A DNA stretch of 64,000 bases from Platycnemis pennipes (taxonomy: Eukaryota; Arthropoda; Insecta; Odonata; Platycnemididae), in the NCBI GenBank assembly GCA_933228895.1, contig OW121846.1:44410107-44474106 (forward strand), read 5' to 3'. Shown here piece after piece: positions 33,186-44,163 of this stretch. The first letter of the stretch is position 1. Every line of letters starts with the position of its first letter. Below the pieces are notes generated by a model. The model did no database searches. It saw only the letters and a program-made list of their open reading frames with translations, and was not told the DNA's origin. Position numbers and translations under genes: made by a program.

Positions 33186-33917
33186 CACAATAGGTCTCTG
33201 GACACATTCCAATAAAGGCATTTTCGTAGAGTTTAAACAAAAAAAATACTTGCTGCGAAAGTGGTTTTGACAGAAAGTATTTTATTTTAAAAATATAAGC
33301 ATTTGAATCGCCACGAGCTGGTCCCTCGCAAAAAAGTAATTCGCGTCGCTGCCATCTTGAATGACGTCAGGTCCTGCAACAGCGGTCGCGGTTCGTATAT
33401 TTCTATGCGAAGTTTGAAGCGTTTAGGAGATCACTATTGAAATGTCTTTCATGGACACACTTTTTTTTAAGACGCCAAAGCGTTGTTTTAAGTGTTGTCT
33501 TGTGCCAAAATATAATGACACCAACGGAAATGCCACCCAACAAGTATTTTCTTAATTACCCAAAACAGGATAATATGGGTGAAGAAAGAAGTGCAAGCGA
33601 AATGAAACTTTGTCTATGCAATCAAGCGTGTGTATTTTTGAGCGTTCACTCTGTCTATATTTATTTTACCAATTCTGGCAGCTAAATAAAACTTAATTGT
33701 ATCTTAATTGTGCAAAAACTAGGCCAAACAAAGCGCCGCCAGTAGTACTATTGATGCGATTGACATATAGGCTCAATATTATTCGGTAAAGCATTCTCAT
33801 TGATTGAAAAACTGCTAGGAAATTTAATACATGCACAAATCAGTAATCAGAGTCCGAGGGAAATGTGCTGGACATATGTCACGAAAAATTTTTTCCATAT
33901 CAGTCAATTGCCATATG

Positions 33918-36048
33918 GCCAGCTAGCACAAGGGGATATATATCCCATCCATTTCATAATACTATCCAAGTAATCGTGGGATATCATATCCGGCAAGGGA
34001 AAAGATATCCGGATATGAAGGGGAGAACCAACGGAAAAGTATGGGATGAGTTTCCGCCTTTGAAGGGATATGGTTTCCGTAGTATGGTATAAGCGCCGCC
34101 TATCGGTGAAAACCAGAACAACAAATGATCGACGAAAACGATATATATCGATCATATTCCCGGAGCAATTGTATCGAACACCTATCGACTGTGATATCGC
34201 ACTAGTAATTTTCGATATACGGCTTCTACTCGATATATTTGATGCAGACAAAACTCTTAAATTCCTACTAAAACCCCCATTACCAAAAAATATCAAATAA
34301 GTAACAACTCATTTGAGAAATATTACTGCGAAAACAACCACCCACCAAAGGAATACCAATTGAACTACAATTTTGATGAGCATATCGAGAAGTCCCTGTA
34401 ATAATATAAAGGTTCACCAAGCCCTGGAAAAACAGAGTGGGTAATAACAAGGAGATATAGGTGAAAACATTTATCCAAGAACTTGAGAAAGAAATTTTTA
34501 TAGGTAGTAGTTTTTTTCCTGGATTCTCCCCTCAACATCGCCAACCATAACAACTCTCCTAAACTCCGTTTAGCTGTGATGAGGTAAAGCTGGGATACAT
34601 TGGCCTTCACTGCAACTTGGTAAATAAAAGAATCTTCAGTTACTTAACTGTTTAAAAATGAAGGATAGACACATAATTTTCGAATATTAATTCACCATAT
34701 TCTATTGAAAACAAACCACCCATTTCTGGAACTCTAAATAAACCACAATTTTCCAAATAAAAATACTACAAAAATAAATTTAATGCTATGTCTAAGGTGA
34801 AAGGAACTTTAAAAAACGAATCGCCCACTAAATTAATAGGATTACCATAATGCCATTACATTAGCTTATCGTTGCCTTCCAATTACTTATTCTAAATGTT
34901 TACGCCCTAATAACTGACTTTTGTGCAATATTTTGATAGTAAAAGTGAAATACTGTCGGGAAAATTTTTTCACAAAATGATAAGCCAATGAAACATCAAC
35001 AGACAACGGTTAAAAATTAACAGCTAATTAATATACACAGCAAAACTGTTATCTTCTTATTTAGGTGAATGAATCCCTTACATGTATAACCACCGTCGTG
35101 TGTATGTATTTATCCGATGTCACTCATTACTCATAAGAAATGTATTAGGCACGACCATTAATGATCACCGATAACGCCATAAATGTTCATTCCCCAAAGC
35201 ACCAGTTAACAAATCATAACGATTACCCAACTGTATGCCACATATGATAATATTATCCAGAATACATGGGGCTGAACATGAGTTGCCAAACAGAAAACTG
35301 TGTCAATAATATCATTTCGCACCTAAGTTAATTCAAGCCATGTCGTAATATTAAAGATTATTACCTTTAAATTAACAATTGTTTTCCATTTTGTAATAAT
35401 ATGGTCAAAAAGATAGGTACTAGTACAAAATAGCGATACACCGGCAGATACAAAAATTAAATGACAATTACTAAAAAATTTTAAAAATCAAAATGAATGT
35501 TACCTTACCTTATTGTCTCGTACAAGAAGCTGGTTGCGATGTATATTCGTTGAACTAGGTTGTTGGATTCTTCTTGGCATCTGAATATTTACCATGGCAG
35601 CAGGAATAATGAAATGAGAAGCAAGGAAGCGAGTGCAGATTTATTACCAAAGTAAGACGGGCTCCAAAGATGGCGATTTTCACATCGCGAAAGAGTTTCA
35701 TTTTTTCGCATGTTTTTCCGGAATTGGCCGAGAGAGCGAGCTAAATTTCGCCAAATGTCTGCTACCGTGTAGCTCAAGCCCGCATTAGATATAATACACC
35801 AGAAAGAATTTAGTCCTTCCTGAGAGTAATCTCTCGCTAAATAATTAACAGTGTAATTTAATCAATTGATTAAATTACAATATTAATATTTAACTACTTC
35901 TATTCTTCCGAGTGGATCCATTATTATGATCACGGATAAGTCGCTGACATGTTTTCTCCGTGATATCCGTCCCTGAAATCCGAAGAGCACCTTTTCCGTT
36001 ATATATCCCCTTCATATCTGGGAAACGATATCCCCTGTGCTAGCTGGG
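33918..36048. mobile_element. TIR element with GGATAT words, nested in X copy A
   Basis: 2.13 kb. Left end GCCAGCTAGCACAAGGGGAT, right end (reverse complement) CCCAGCTAGCACAGGGGAT. The flank is ATG on both sides (33,915-33,917 and 36,049-36,051). Copy B of X lacks it: 52,960-52,990 shows the empty site with a single ATG (GCCATGTTTG in X orientation). GGATAT/ATATCC words repeat in the first 170 and last 130 bases, many as GGATATATATCC or ATATCCGGATAT palindromes. The interior is AT-rich with no transposase. Confidence 0.85.
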
Positions 36049-36622
36049 ATGTTTGAAAAAGTTCGCTAAGGAACATTCAATTATGATTAAAAGACTGAAC
36101 CCACTGAACTACTTTTCAAGATTAGATGCCCTAACTTTTATTAATCGCAAGCAGTAATTTTCACCGGTCAATTTCAATTTTCGAAGGTCAGCGCGACGAT
36201 GGATGCGTGAATGGCTACTTGTGCACATAAAAACAATTTATTAAACCAAAATAGTTGTAGACGGGAATATTTATTTCTTTGCATTACCTTCACGATGTAA
36301 TACATTAGATGCACGTTTCAACATATCGCGTCTGCGTCTAGATCAGCTAATATGCCAAATACACCAATATTACAGCACACAACATTAGAATCTAGGATCA
36401 CGATCGCACTTGCTTGCTGCGACACAGGTTGAATTTTGAAGATACTTGGTATATTCGGTAATCAAGGGTTTTTTAATCCCCCTTTGTCTCAATAGCCCAA
36501 TATATATTTCCCCATAAGGAAGTTCTTGGAAATCGTATCAAAACTCATAACTGCACCATAAGGGTATGCCACTACAAACAAAAGATTTTCACGTTCATTG
36601 TATTTTTTATTTAGGCCTTTAA

Positions 36623-36866
36623 GGCTGGTTACACGATAATTTAACACGTACGGGTTAATGTACATTTGCCTAAATGGTTTCTGCTCAACTTGTGTGTTAA
36701 TGCATGAACCAAATAGAACAGGTTCTATTTTCTGTTAACGCATTCATTCATTTGTATGTACATTTTGGTGTGGTTACACGGTGCATTTTCGCGTTCATTC
36801 TCGCGTCCATGCATTTACACATGGTACCATGCATTTACACATTCACTCGTATCGTGTAACCAGGCC
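36623..36866. mobile_element. TTAA-flanked MITE, copy 2 (in X copy A)
   Basis: 244 bp, ends GGC(C)TGGTTACACGATA, with TTAA at 36,619-36,622 and 36,867-36,870. It is slightly longer than copies 1 and 3 because of a small internal duplication (CATTTACACATGG, CATTTACACATTC). It lies at the same position in X as copy 3. Confidence 0.88.
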
Positions 36867-37813
36867 TTAATCCGAATCCTTGAAAAAATCCCAAATGATA
36901 CATTAATGATATAATGTGCCTGAAAATAGAGAGATGTCGACACCTATTGGAGCAGTAATTCAAAGTAAACAAATGGATAAAGTAGATGCCCATAATACAT
37001 CTTTTTTTTGTGGTCCCGAACTTGGCGTACGCAATCCCTTCACGAAATGCTCACTATAGTCTATAGCGAAGACAAGTAGGTTTACCAACTTGTCTTCGCC
37101 ATTCATCAAAATATGTGCTTCCACGACATATTAGTTTATGCTCGGGGCATACACGAGCACGAACATCATTTTATCGAGCTTAACCTGCACATAGCCGATG
37201 GCATCATCGTCGTGGTCCTCACGAACGACCCTAACACCAAAACATTCATCATCGCCATATTATGAATATTACAAAATTCAAATGTGAACATTCATTTTCA
37301 AACATTGACATGCTTTTACCTCGCCATCTTAACTCTTTGGATTTCCGTTTGAATCATGTTTTCTTCGAAGATTGAACGAAGTTACATTAAAACACGGTGT
37401 TGATACGTATGAAAACATTGCTAATGTTGAGATTTTCGGAAGATTTCTTGCGTCAGCTTTGACAAACTCAGACTCCATACCTTCTAAAGAAATCATATAT
37501 GTTCGCAGCCTTCCTTAACCCCACCAAAGATATTTAAATCCGACAACAAATGTTGAAAACAACGTCCACAGGTACAATACGTTCCGCCGTTTTCCTCTCC
37601 ATTGCAGGCAGCATTGCAGGACCTGGCGTCACTTTCAGCCGGCCAATCACAATACGTTTTAGAGTGGGCGTGTTTTCTGGGCATTTCTTTTGCTTATTTC
37701 TCGAAAAATACATTAAATAAATGCATAGTTTTCATCGCTAAGGTGTTTTAGTATTATTAACAATTTTTTAAGTAGCATTTCAAGGAGATTTAAAAAATTC
37801 TCCAGAGGTCTAT

Positions 37814-40260
37814 TTAATGTCGATTATTTGAATAGAAATACAATTTCATTTTGAAGGATTGGAGGGAGGAGGAGGATTTAATGTGGAGGGGCAGCGAGTT
37901 CCAAAATCTGGAAGCCGTTATAAGGAAGGAATTAAGGTAGAGGTTGGTACGAGCATATGGAGTGTGAAAAAATCTAAGGTCGGTGCGAGTTATTCTTTGA
38001 GAAACACAGGACCTAGGAGTGAAGAGGTTAAGTAGGTACTCAGGATTTCGATTGCGGAAGAGGGAGAAGAGGAAAGACCCCAAGAAGTTTTTCCTTCGGG
38101 AGTCAAGGGGTAGCCAATTCAGCTCAGCTGCGTACTTAGATACATGATCATCTCTGCGTAGGTCGAATATAAATCTAATACAACTGTTAAGTAATCGCTG
38201 AAGATGAATATTAAGAGTATTTGTTAAATCACTATAGACTAATATACAGTAATCCATAATTGGAAATATAAGTGAAGTTACAAGCATAACCCTGGTAGAA
38301 AAAGGAAGATTTTTCTTATGCAACTTGAGTAAATAGAGCATTATTACCTTTATTACATATTTCAAGAACATGCTGATCCCAGGACAAGGTTGATGATAGA
38401 GTAAGTCCCAGGTAACGAACAGTCTTTTTGATTTGAACAGTAGTCGAACTAACACGGAAAGGTGGAAGGCGATCATAAACAATACTGTTTAAAAGTCTAA
38501 TATTACCAAAAATGATTGCTTGCGTTTTGATTGGGTTTAACTGAAGGCAGTTGATTTTGGCCCACTCGCTGATAGAACAAATATCACAGTTAATTTCATC
38601 GATGTAATGTGGGAGTTCATCAAGAGGGGAATGAATGTAAATTTGTAAGTCATCCGCATAAAGCATATACTTAGAATATTTAATACTTTTTGGCAAGTCA
38701 AGGGTGTACAATGTAAACAGCAGAGGTCCGAGGACAGAGCCTTGTGGGACACCGCATGAGACCGGAAGCCAAGAGGATAACTCGTCTCCGGGGCCCTTTA
38801 CAGCTTGAATTCTCCCGGTCAAATATGAATTAAACCAATTTAAGGCGGAACTGGAAAGATTCAGGGATTTCAGTTTGCGTAAGAGTAAGGTATGATTGAC
38901 ACGATTAAACGCCTTACTAAAATCGAATAAAACCATTATTGTTACCAATTATCAGTGTCTAGACAAATATCATTTGTAACGTTAAGCAGGGCGTACTCAA
39001 TCCCTTCCGGAAACCCTATTGGAAAGGATGAAGTTTACCAGATGATATAAGGAAATCAGTAAGTGGAGAGTGAACAATCCTTTCCAATACTTTCGATAGA
39101 GCACTGAGAATAGAAATAGGTCTGAAGTCAGAAGAAGTAACAGGTTTCTTTACCTTTTGAAGGGGAATAATAATTCCTTTTTTCCATGCAACTGGAAATT
39201 GACCATGTGACAAAGAATAATTAAAAATCTCAAGGATACATGGAAGCAGGACTTCAGTGGCTTTATGGACAAACAGTATTGAAATTTGATCACTACCTGG
39301 AGAGTTAGATTTGGTCTGCTTTAAGTACTTCAAAGCAACCTCCCATGTAATGTGATGAAAATAGAAATTATTTGCATCAAAAGGGACGTGGAGATACTCT
39401 GAAGTTAAATCATCTAAAGGAGAGCTAGTAGTATCATTTGACAACGAGATGAAATATTGATTTATTTGATCGATGGAAATGTGACTCGGGAGTGTATTTG
39501 ACTGCTTGCGTATCAGTCCTAGGTTCCTAAGTTCACGCCAGGCAGTCTTTTGGTCTACGACTTGAGTGAATTTTGAGGTATAGTATTGACTCTTTGCTTC
39601 GGTAATGCGGGCTTTGACCAAGTTCCGAGAAACCTTGAACGCTGGAAGGTTGGCAGGCGTTCTAATACGATTATAGGCACGACGAAGTGTGTTACGTACC
39701 CCTATTAATTTTTGGATTTCATCATTAAACCATGGTGCTTGTATGCGCTTAGGATAGCATGTCACTAGAGGAGCTCGGAAGTTAATACATTTCAACAACT
39801 GTGAGGTAAAATAATTTACCTTCACATCAATGCAGTCGGACTTGAAAATCTCACTCCAGTCCATAACCGCTAAATCGTTTTGGAAATGTTGTTCGTTGAA
39901 GTTTTTAAGCCTTTGATATTAGAAGGGCTTATGGGGAAAAGAATAAGATTAAAACGATAGGAAATTTGGATTAGATCATGTGCTGACAAAAAAGGAACAG
40001 GCATTTGAGAGTATGAAGTAACTTTATCAGGGTCGTCGACAATAAATAAGTCAAGTAGCGTATGACTTGTTGCCATGTGGAGTGTCGCTGTAAAAGGAAC
40101 AATGTGAAGGTTATTACAAAAGGTAAAATTTCTAATGAACTGACTTAAATCGTAAAGTTGAATGGTGATTTGAGTTTTCAATAGCTCAGGCCTAATGTCC
40201 CAATACGTTATTGATATAACGTGCCTGTAAAAATAAATAAATGCTGTCACTTATTATGTT
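37814..40260 (-). pseudogene. LINE of the CR1/L2/Jockey group, 5'-truncated, frameshifted
   Basis: A minus-strand polymerase in four open segments. 40,250-39,870 holds the end of the endonuclease (LLDLFIVDDPDKVTSYSQMP, PFLSAHDLIQISYRF). 39,864-39,016 holds the linker and RT start (APWFNDEIQKLIGVRNTLRR, SNSPGSDQISILFVHK, DFRPISILSALSKVLERIV). 38,948-38,316 holds motif A (VLFDFSKAFNRVNHTLLLRK), SCGVPQGSVLGPLLFTLYTL and the catalytic LYADDLQIYIHS. 38,482-37,814 holds the C-terminal domain (FPIMDYCILVYSDLTNTLNI). The endonuclease N-terminus and ORF1 are missing. Three frame breaks make it inactive. It is a different family from the CR1-like copies at 4-8 kb and 27 kb. Its 3' UTR was probably displaced by X to 33,007-33,185. 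Confidence 0.88.
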
Positions 40261-41000
40261 AATTATTCAATTAAGCCCATATGAAGGGCATATCTAAACA
40301 AAAACATTGACTAATTTTTTTCAGCAGTCTCGTTCTGTAAAGACAAAAATTTATTCACCGTCCCCTAATCGTCAATTCCAATTTTAAAGTAAGCTTCTAT
40401 GGTGACGAACTTCATAAAAACGCTATGCTTCGAGATCAATTTCATTCCAGTTGCTTGCCTCCGAGTTGACTTTATATGATCGTATTATTCACAACCACCA
40501 AACATAGTAACAACACAAATCACAGCTGCCATTTTGAATATAGAAGTGGTATAAGTCGATTAGCATTGCGATTATATCGATGTAGTCGATACCTTTCAAA
40601 GCCGCGAAAATTAAATGAATGTTCGGGATAAGTTGTTCATGTGCACCAAGGTTGTGATTTATCGTTAATAATAGTGCTCTAATTAAAATAAGTCTTTAAA
40701 CTGCAATGTGTTTGAACGTATATACTTTCAATTAAATCATTGAAAATTAAAATGAAATAGTTTAAAGACATGAACTTCTTGATCCTAGAATTTTATTTCT
40801 CGTATTAATATTTTAAAAAAATGGTTTGAAGTTAAACTACAACTCAATTGCCAGTCCATGCTGAATTTCCTTTAATGATTGTCAAGGAGATGAAAATTTA
40901 GTTTTTCGGCACATCGGCAAGTCATGTTGCCATGATATGATTTTCGAGAATTCATAAAACTCAAAAATGAAACATAGGGGCCATAATCGTTCCAATGTCG
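40261..41000 (+). mobile_element. Family Y element, copy 1, right part
   Basis: From about 40,420 the sequence is collinear with 45,400-45,960 of the Y element inside the hAT: GCTGCCATTTTGAATATAGA, a CGATTAG...CGAT block, TGAAAATTAAAATG, and TTGTCAAGGAGATGAAAATT. Divergence is considerable. It ends at the left edge of X copy B. No coding content. Confidence 0.5.
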
Positions 41001-42084
41001 CCAATAGACCTCTGGACAATTTTTTAAATCTCCTTGAAATGCTACTTAAAAAATTGTTAATAATACTAAAACACCTTAGCGATGAAAACTATGCATTTAT
41101 TTAATGTATTTTTCGAGAAATAAGCAAAAGAAATGCCCAGAAAACACGCCCACTCTAAAACGTATTGTGATTGGCCGGCTGAAAGTGACGTCAGCTCCTG
41201 CAATTGAGAGGAAAACGGCGGAACGTACTGTACCTGTGGACGTTGTTTTCAACATTTGTTGTCGGATTTAGATATCTTTGGTGTGGTTAAGGAAGGCTGC
41301 GAACATATATGATTTCTTTAGAAGGTATGGAGTCTGAGTTTGTCAAAGCTGACGCAAGAAATCTTCCGAAAATCTCAACATTAGCAATGTTTTCATACGT
41401 ATCAACACCGTGTTTTAATGTAACTTCGTTCAATCTTCGAAGAAAACATGATTCAAACGGAAATCCAAAGAGTTAAGATGGCGAGGTAAAAGCATGTCAA
41501 TGTTTGAAAATGAATGTTCACATTTGAATTTTGTAATATTCATAATATGGCGATGATGAATGTTTTGGTGTTAGGGTCGTTCGTGAGGACCACGACGATG
41601 ATGCCATCGGCTATGTGCAGGTTAAGCTCGATAAAATGATGTTCGTGCTCGTGTATGCCCCGAGCATAAACTAATATGTCGTGGAAGCACATATTTTGAT
41701 GGATGGCAAAGACAAGTAGGTATACCTACTTGTCTTCGCTATAGACTATAGTGAGCATTTCGTGCAGGGATTGCGTACGTCAAGTTCGGGACCACAAAAA
41801 TAAGATGTATTATGGGCATCTACTTTATCCATTTGTTTACTTTGAATTACTGCTCCAATAGATGTCGACATCTCTCTATTTTCAGCAGGGCCGGATTTAG
41901 GAGTATGCCACCTGTAGGCTAAATCCATTTTCCGCCCCCCCCCTTTTTAGAGACTCACAGTTAATAGACTCGTATGTTATACATATTATGTATTCGTTTT
42001 ATACAACAAATGATAGATTCAGTTATTCTAATAAAATTTTGCTGAAGATTAAAACTAAAACCACATAAAAAATAGTTTATTACT

Positions 42085-42368
42085 GATGTTCTCTGCATAT
42101 CGGGTTCTGCGTCCGCGTATGTTGACTGGGGGTGACAACAGTTTCGCTAGCCGTCCTGCTAGCGTCTTCAGGTCGAAGGAGAAATAGGTCGAAGAGAAAT
42201 AGCGGAGGCGTAATAGCGCCCTCAAGTTACAGAATAGGCCTATTGGTGCGAAGGTTTCCGCGGCGTCGTTCAGATGTTCTCTGCATATCGGGTTCTGCGT
42301 CCGCGTATGTTGACTGGTGGTGACAACAGTTTCGCTAGCCGTCCTGCTAGCGTCTTCAGGTCGAAGGA
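42085..42368 (+). repeat. 96-bp direct repeat (42,085 and 42,273)
   Basis: GATGTTCTCTGCATATCGGG through GCGTCTTCAGGTCGAAGGA is present at 42,085-42,180 and again at 42,273-42,368, differing by about one base. The second copy forms the left arm and loop of the palindrome described separately. Confidence 0.88.
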
Positions 42369-42522
42369 TGGCTAGCGAAACTGTTGTCACCACCAGTCAA
42401 CATACGCGGACGCAGAACCCGATATGCAGAGAACATCTGAACGACGCCGCGGAAACCTTCGCACCAATAGGCCTATTCTGTAACTTGAGGGCGCTATATT
42501 ACGCCTCCGCTATTTCTCTTCG
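42188..42522. repeat. Near-perfect palindrome, ~155-bp arms
   Basis: 42,188-42,342 and 42,369-42,522 are reverse complements except for a TA indel (GTAATAGCGCC against GGCGCTATATTAC). The loop is about 26 bases (GTCCTGCTAGCGTCTTCAGG plus TCGAA). The right arm runs into the end of the TA-flanked TIR element that starts at 42,470. Such near-identity means a recent event or an assembly artefact. Confidence 0.88.
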
Positions 42523-44054
42523 GAAATTACGCCTTTCCCGATTCTGTAAATAACGCCGCGCTATATTACGCCAAATCCAAAGGCGCAATATAACGCTGTG
42601 GCGTAATCTCTCGAGAGTATGAGAAAAGTAGTAGGGCATTTTCCAAGCTGCCAATAGGAGGCAGCAAGGACAAACAGTTTTAGTTAAATCTGTATTATTA
42701 GGGTAGAATTTATTGAATTATGCCTCAAGAATTTCTTAAAACTTTAATAAAAACTTTATTTTTGATATAAACTCTGAAAAATGAAACATACGCAAAATAT
42801 TGTTTGTGACCGGGACAAAGTAGAAACAGTTGAATATCGTGAAGCAAATGTTGACGACATTTTTGTTCAGCGGACGACAGAATTCCGGTTGATGTTAATG
42901 TTGTTCAATCGTGAGTTAGCGGTGTTGATGTGCTCGATTTTGAATTGTGAATGGTCTTTTACATTCATTTTGATAGTTTGACAAATTTTTCTGATGATAA
43001 ATACATTGAAACGCTTCATCATGCAAAGTTTAGTTGTTTACGACGTTAAAATAATATGAAATAGCCCATTGAAACGTTAGTAATTGCTCATTGAACGGGG
43101 AATATTTTTTTTACTGAACCGATGATTGAAATACGTGTTAAATTCCGTTAATATTTTCATGATAGTATGTGACAAATTGTATGAAATCCTAAAATGACTG
43201 GATGTAGAGAAGGGATTTAAAAAGGGACCTCCTCTGACTTAAAGGATAGCAGCTGCAACGTTGCTGTACAGCAAGCAGCCAAAATATCTCCTATGAGAAA
43301 TAGCCCCTTTATTGAGCTAAACAGCACGAAATGATTGTCAGCTGCACAGCTTATAACGTTATATCTTTATAAGTTTGATTGTCACCATGTCATTTAATAG
43401 CCTATTTTATATTTTCCTATTTTACATTTCGCACCAGCTAATTATGCAAAAAATAATATTGATTCGTTTAAAATATAGAGTAGATATAAACACAAAATTT
43501 AATTTTTTGTGCATTCTATCCAAATATATCCCACAATGTAAAAGGTTATACCCTATATTAGCAATCAGCTTATCCCATATATGTATTTATAGATGTTCAT
43601 GATTGCCGCATTTACGGCTTAGCTTTACTATTATGTTTTGTAGGGTGAAATAAAGACAGTTCACATATGTTCGCATATGCGAGTGTATGAAATCACTTAG
43701 ATACATGAAAATTTCTTTGGATAGCAGGTAAATATCAAATAAGATACGTTTAACCAAATTAACGTCCTTTCTGAATTTGAGGAATCAAATATGAACGCGA
43801 ATACAATATTTTTAGGTTCATGGCTACAGTAAAATAAACTACAGCATGATTTCCAAGTTCAGTAAAGCCATTGAAGGGGTCTCTATCTGAGATAACGCGA
43901 GCCATAGGCTGGCGTTATTTTTGGTGCTATATAGCGACCCCCCAGGGGCCGCTTTTCAGCTTACAGAATCAGGAAAGCGTTATATTGCGCCGATCTCTCC
44001 AAAATAACGCCCTACGTCATAATAGCGCCGGCGTAATCTGTTACAGAATAGCCC
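42470..44054. mobile_element. TA-flanked TIR element with ACGCC words
   Basis: 1,585 bp. Left end GGCCTATTCTGTAAC, right end (reverse complement) GGGCTATTCTGTAAC, with TA on both sides (42,468 and 44,055). Subterminal zones are crowded with TTACGCC, TAACGCC, GGCGTAA and GCGTTAT words (42,490-42,615 and 43,890-44,040). The interior is AT-rich with no transposase. A TA duplication would fit Tc1/mariner-like transposition. Confidence 0.78.
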
Positions 44055-44163
44055 TACAAGTTTATTACTGGTTTGTTTGTTGACATTAAAAAGATAGATG
44101 TTATACAGGTTACTATAATACAAACATGAATAATTGTACAAACACAATATAGTTGAATGTTTG

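Larger units (their letters stand above)
33186..37814. mobile_element. Family X element, copy A (with two insertions)
   Basis: One end starts CACAATAGGTCTCTGGACAC and the other (reverse complement) reads AATAGACCTCTGG, giving inverted ends. The element is flanked by TAA at 33,183-33,185 and 37,815-37,817. Without its two internal insertions (33,918-36,048 and the MITE at 36,623) it is about 2.25 kb. It matches copy B (41,001-53,663) in reverse orientation over its whole length, including GTGACGTCA- and TGCAGG-type blocks near both ends. No transposase was recognised, so it is non-autonomous or decayed. The 3-bp duplication would fit CACTA/EnSpm. Confidence 0.75.

Noticed and set aside
36867..41885. 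Long terminal inverted repeats of a single Polinton-like element
   Set aside because: The arms are halves of two complete X copies, each with its own ends and flanks; no polymerase, integrase or capsid gene lies between them.
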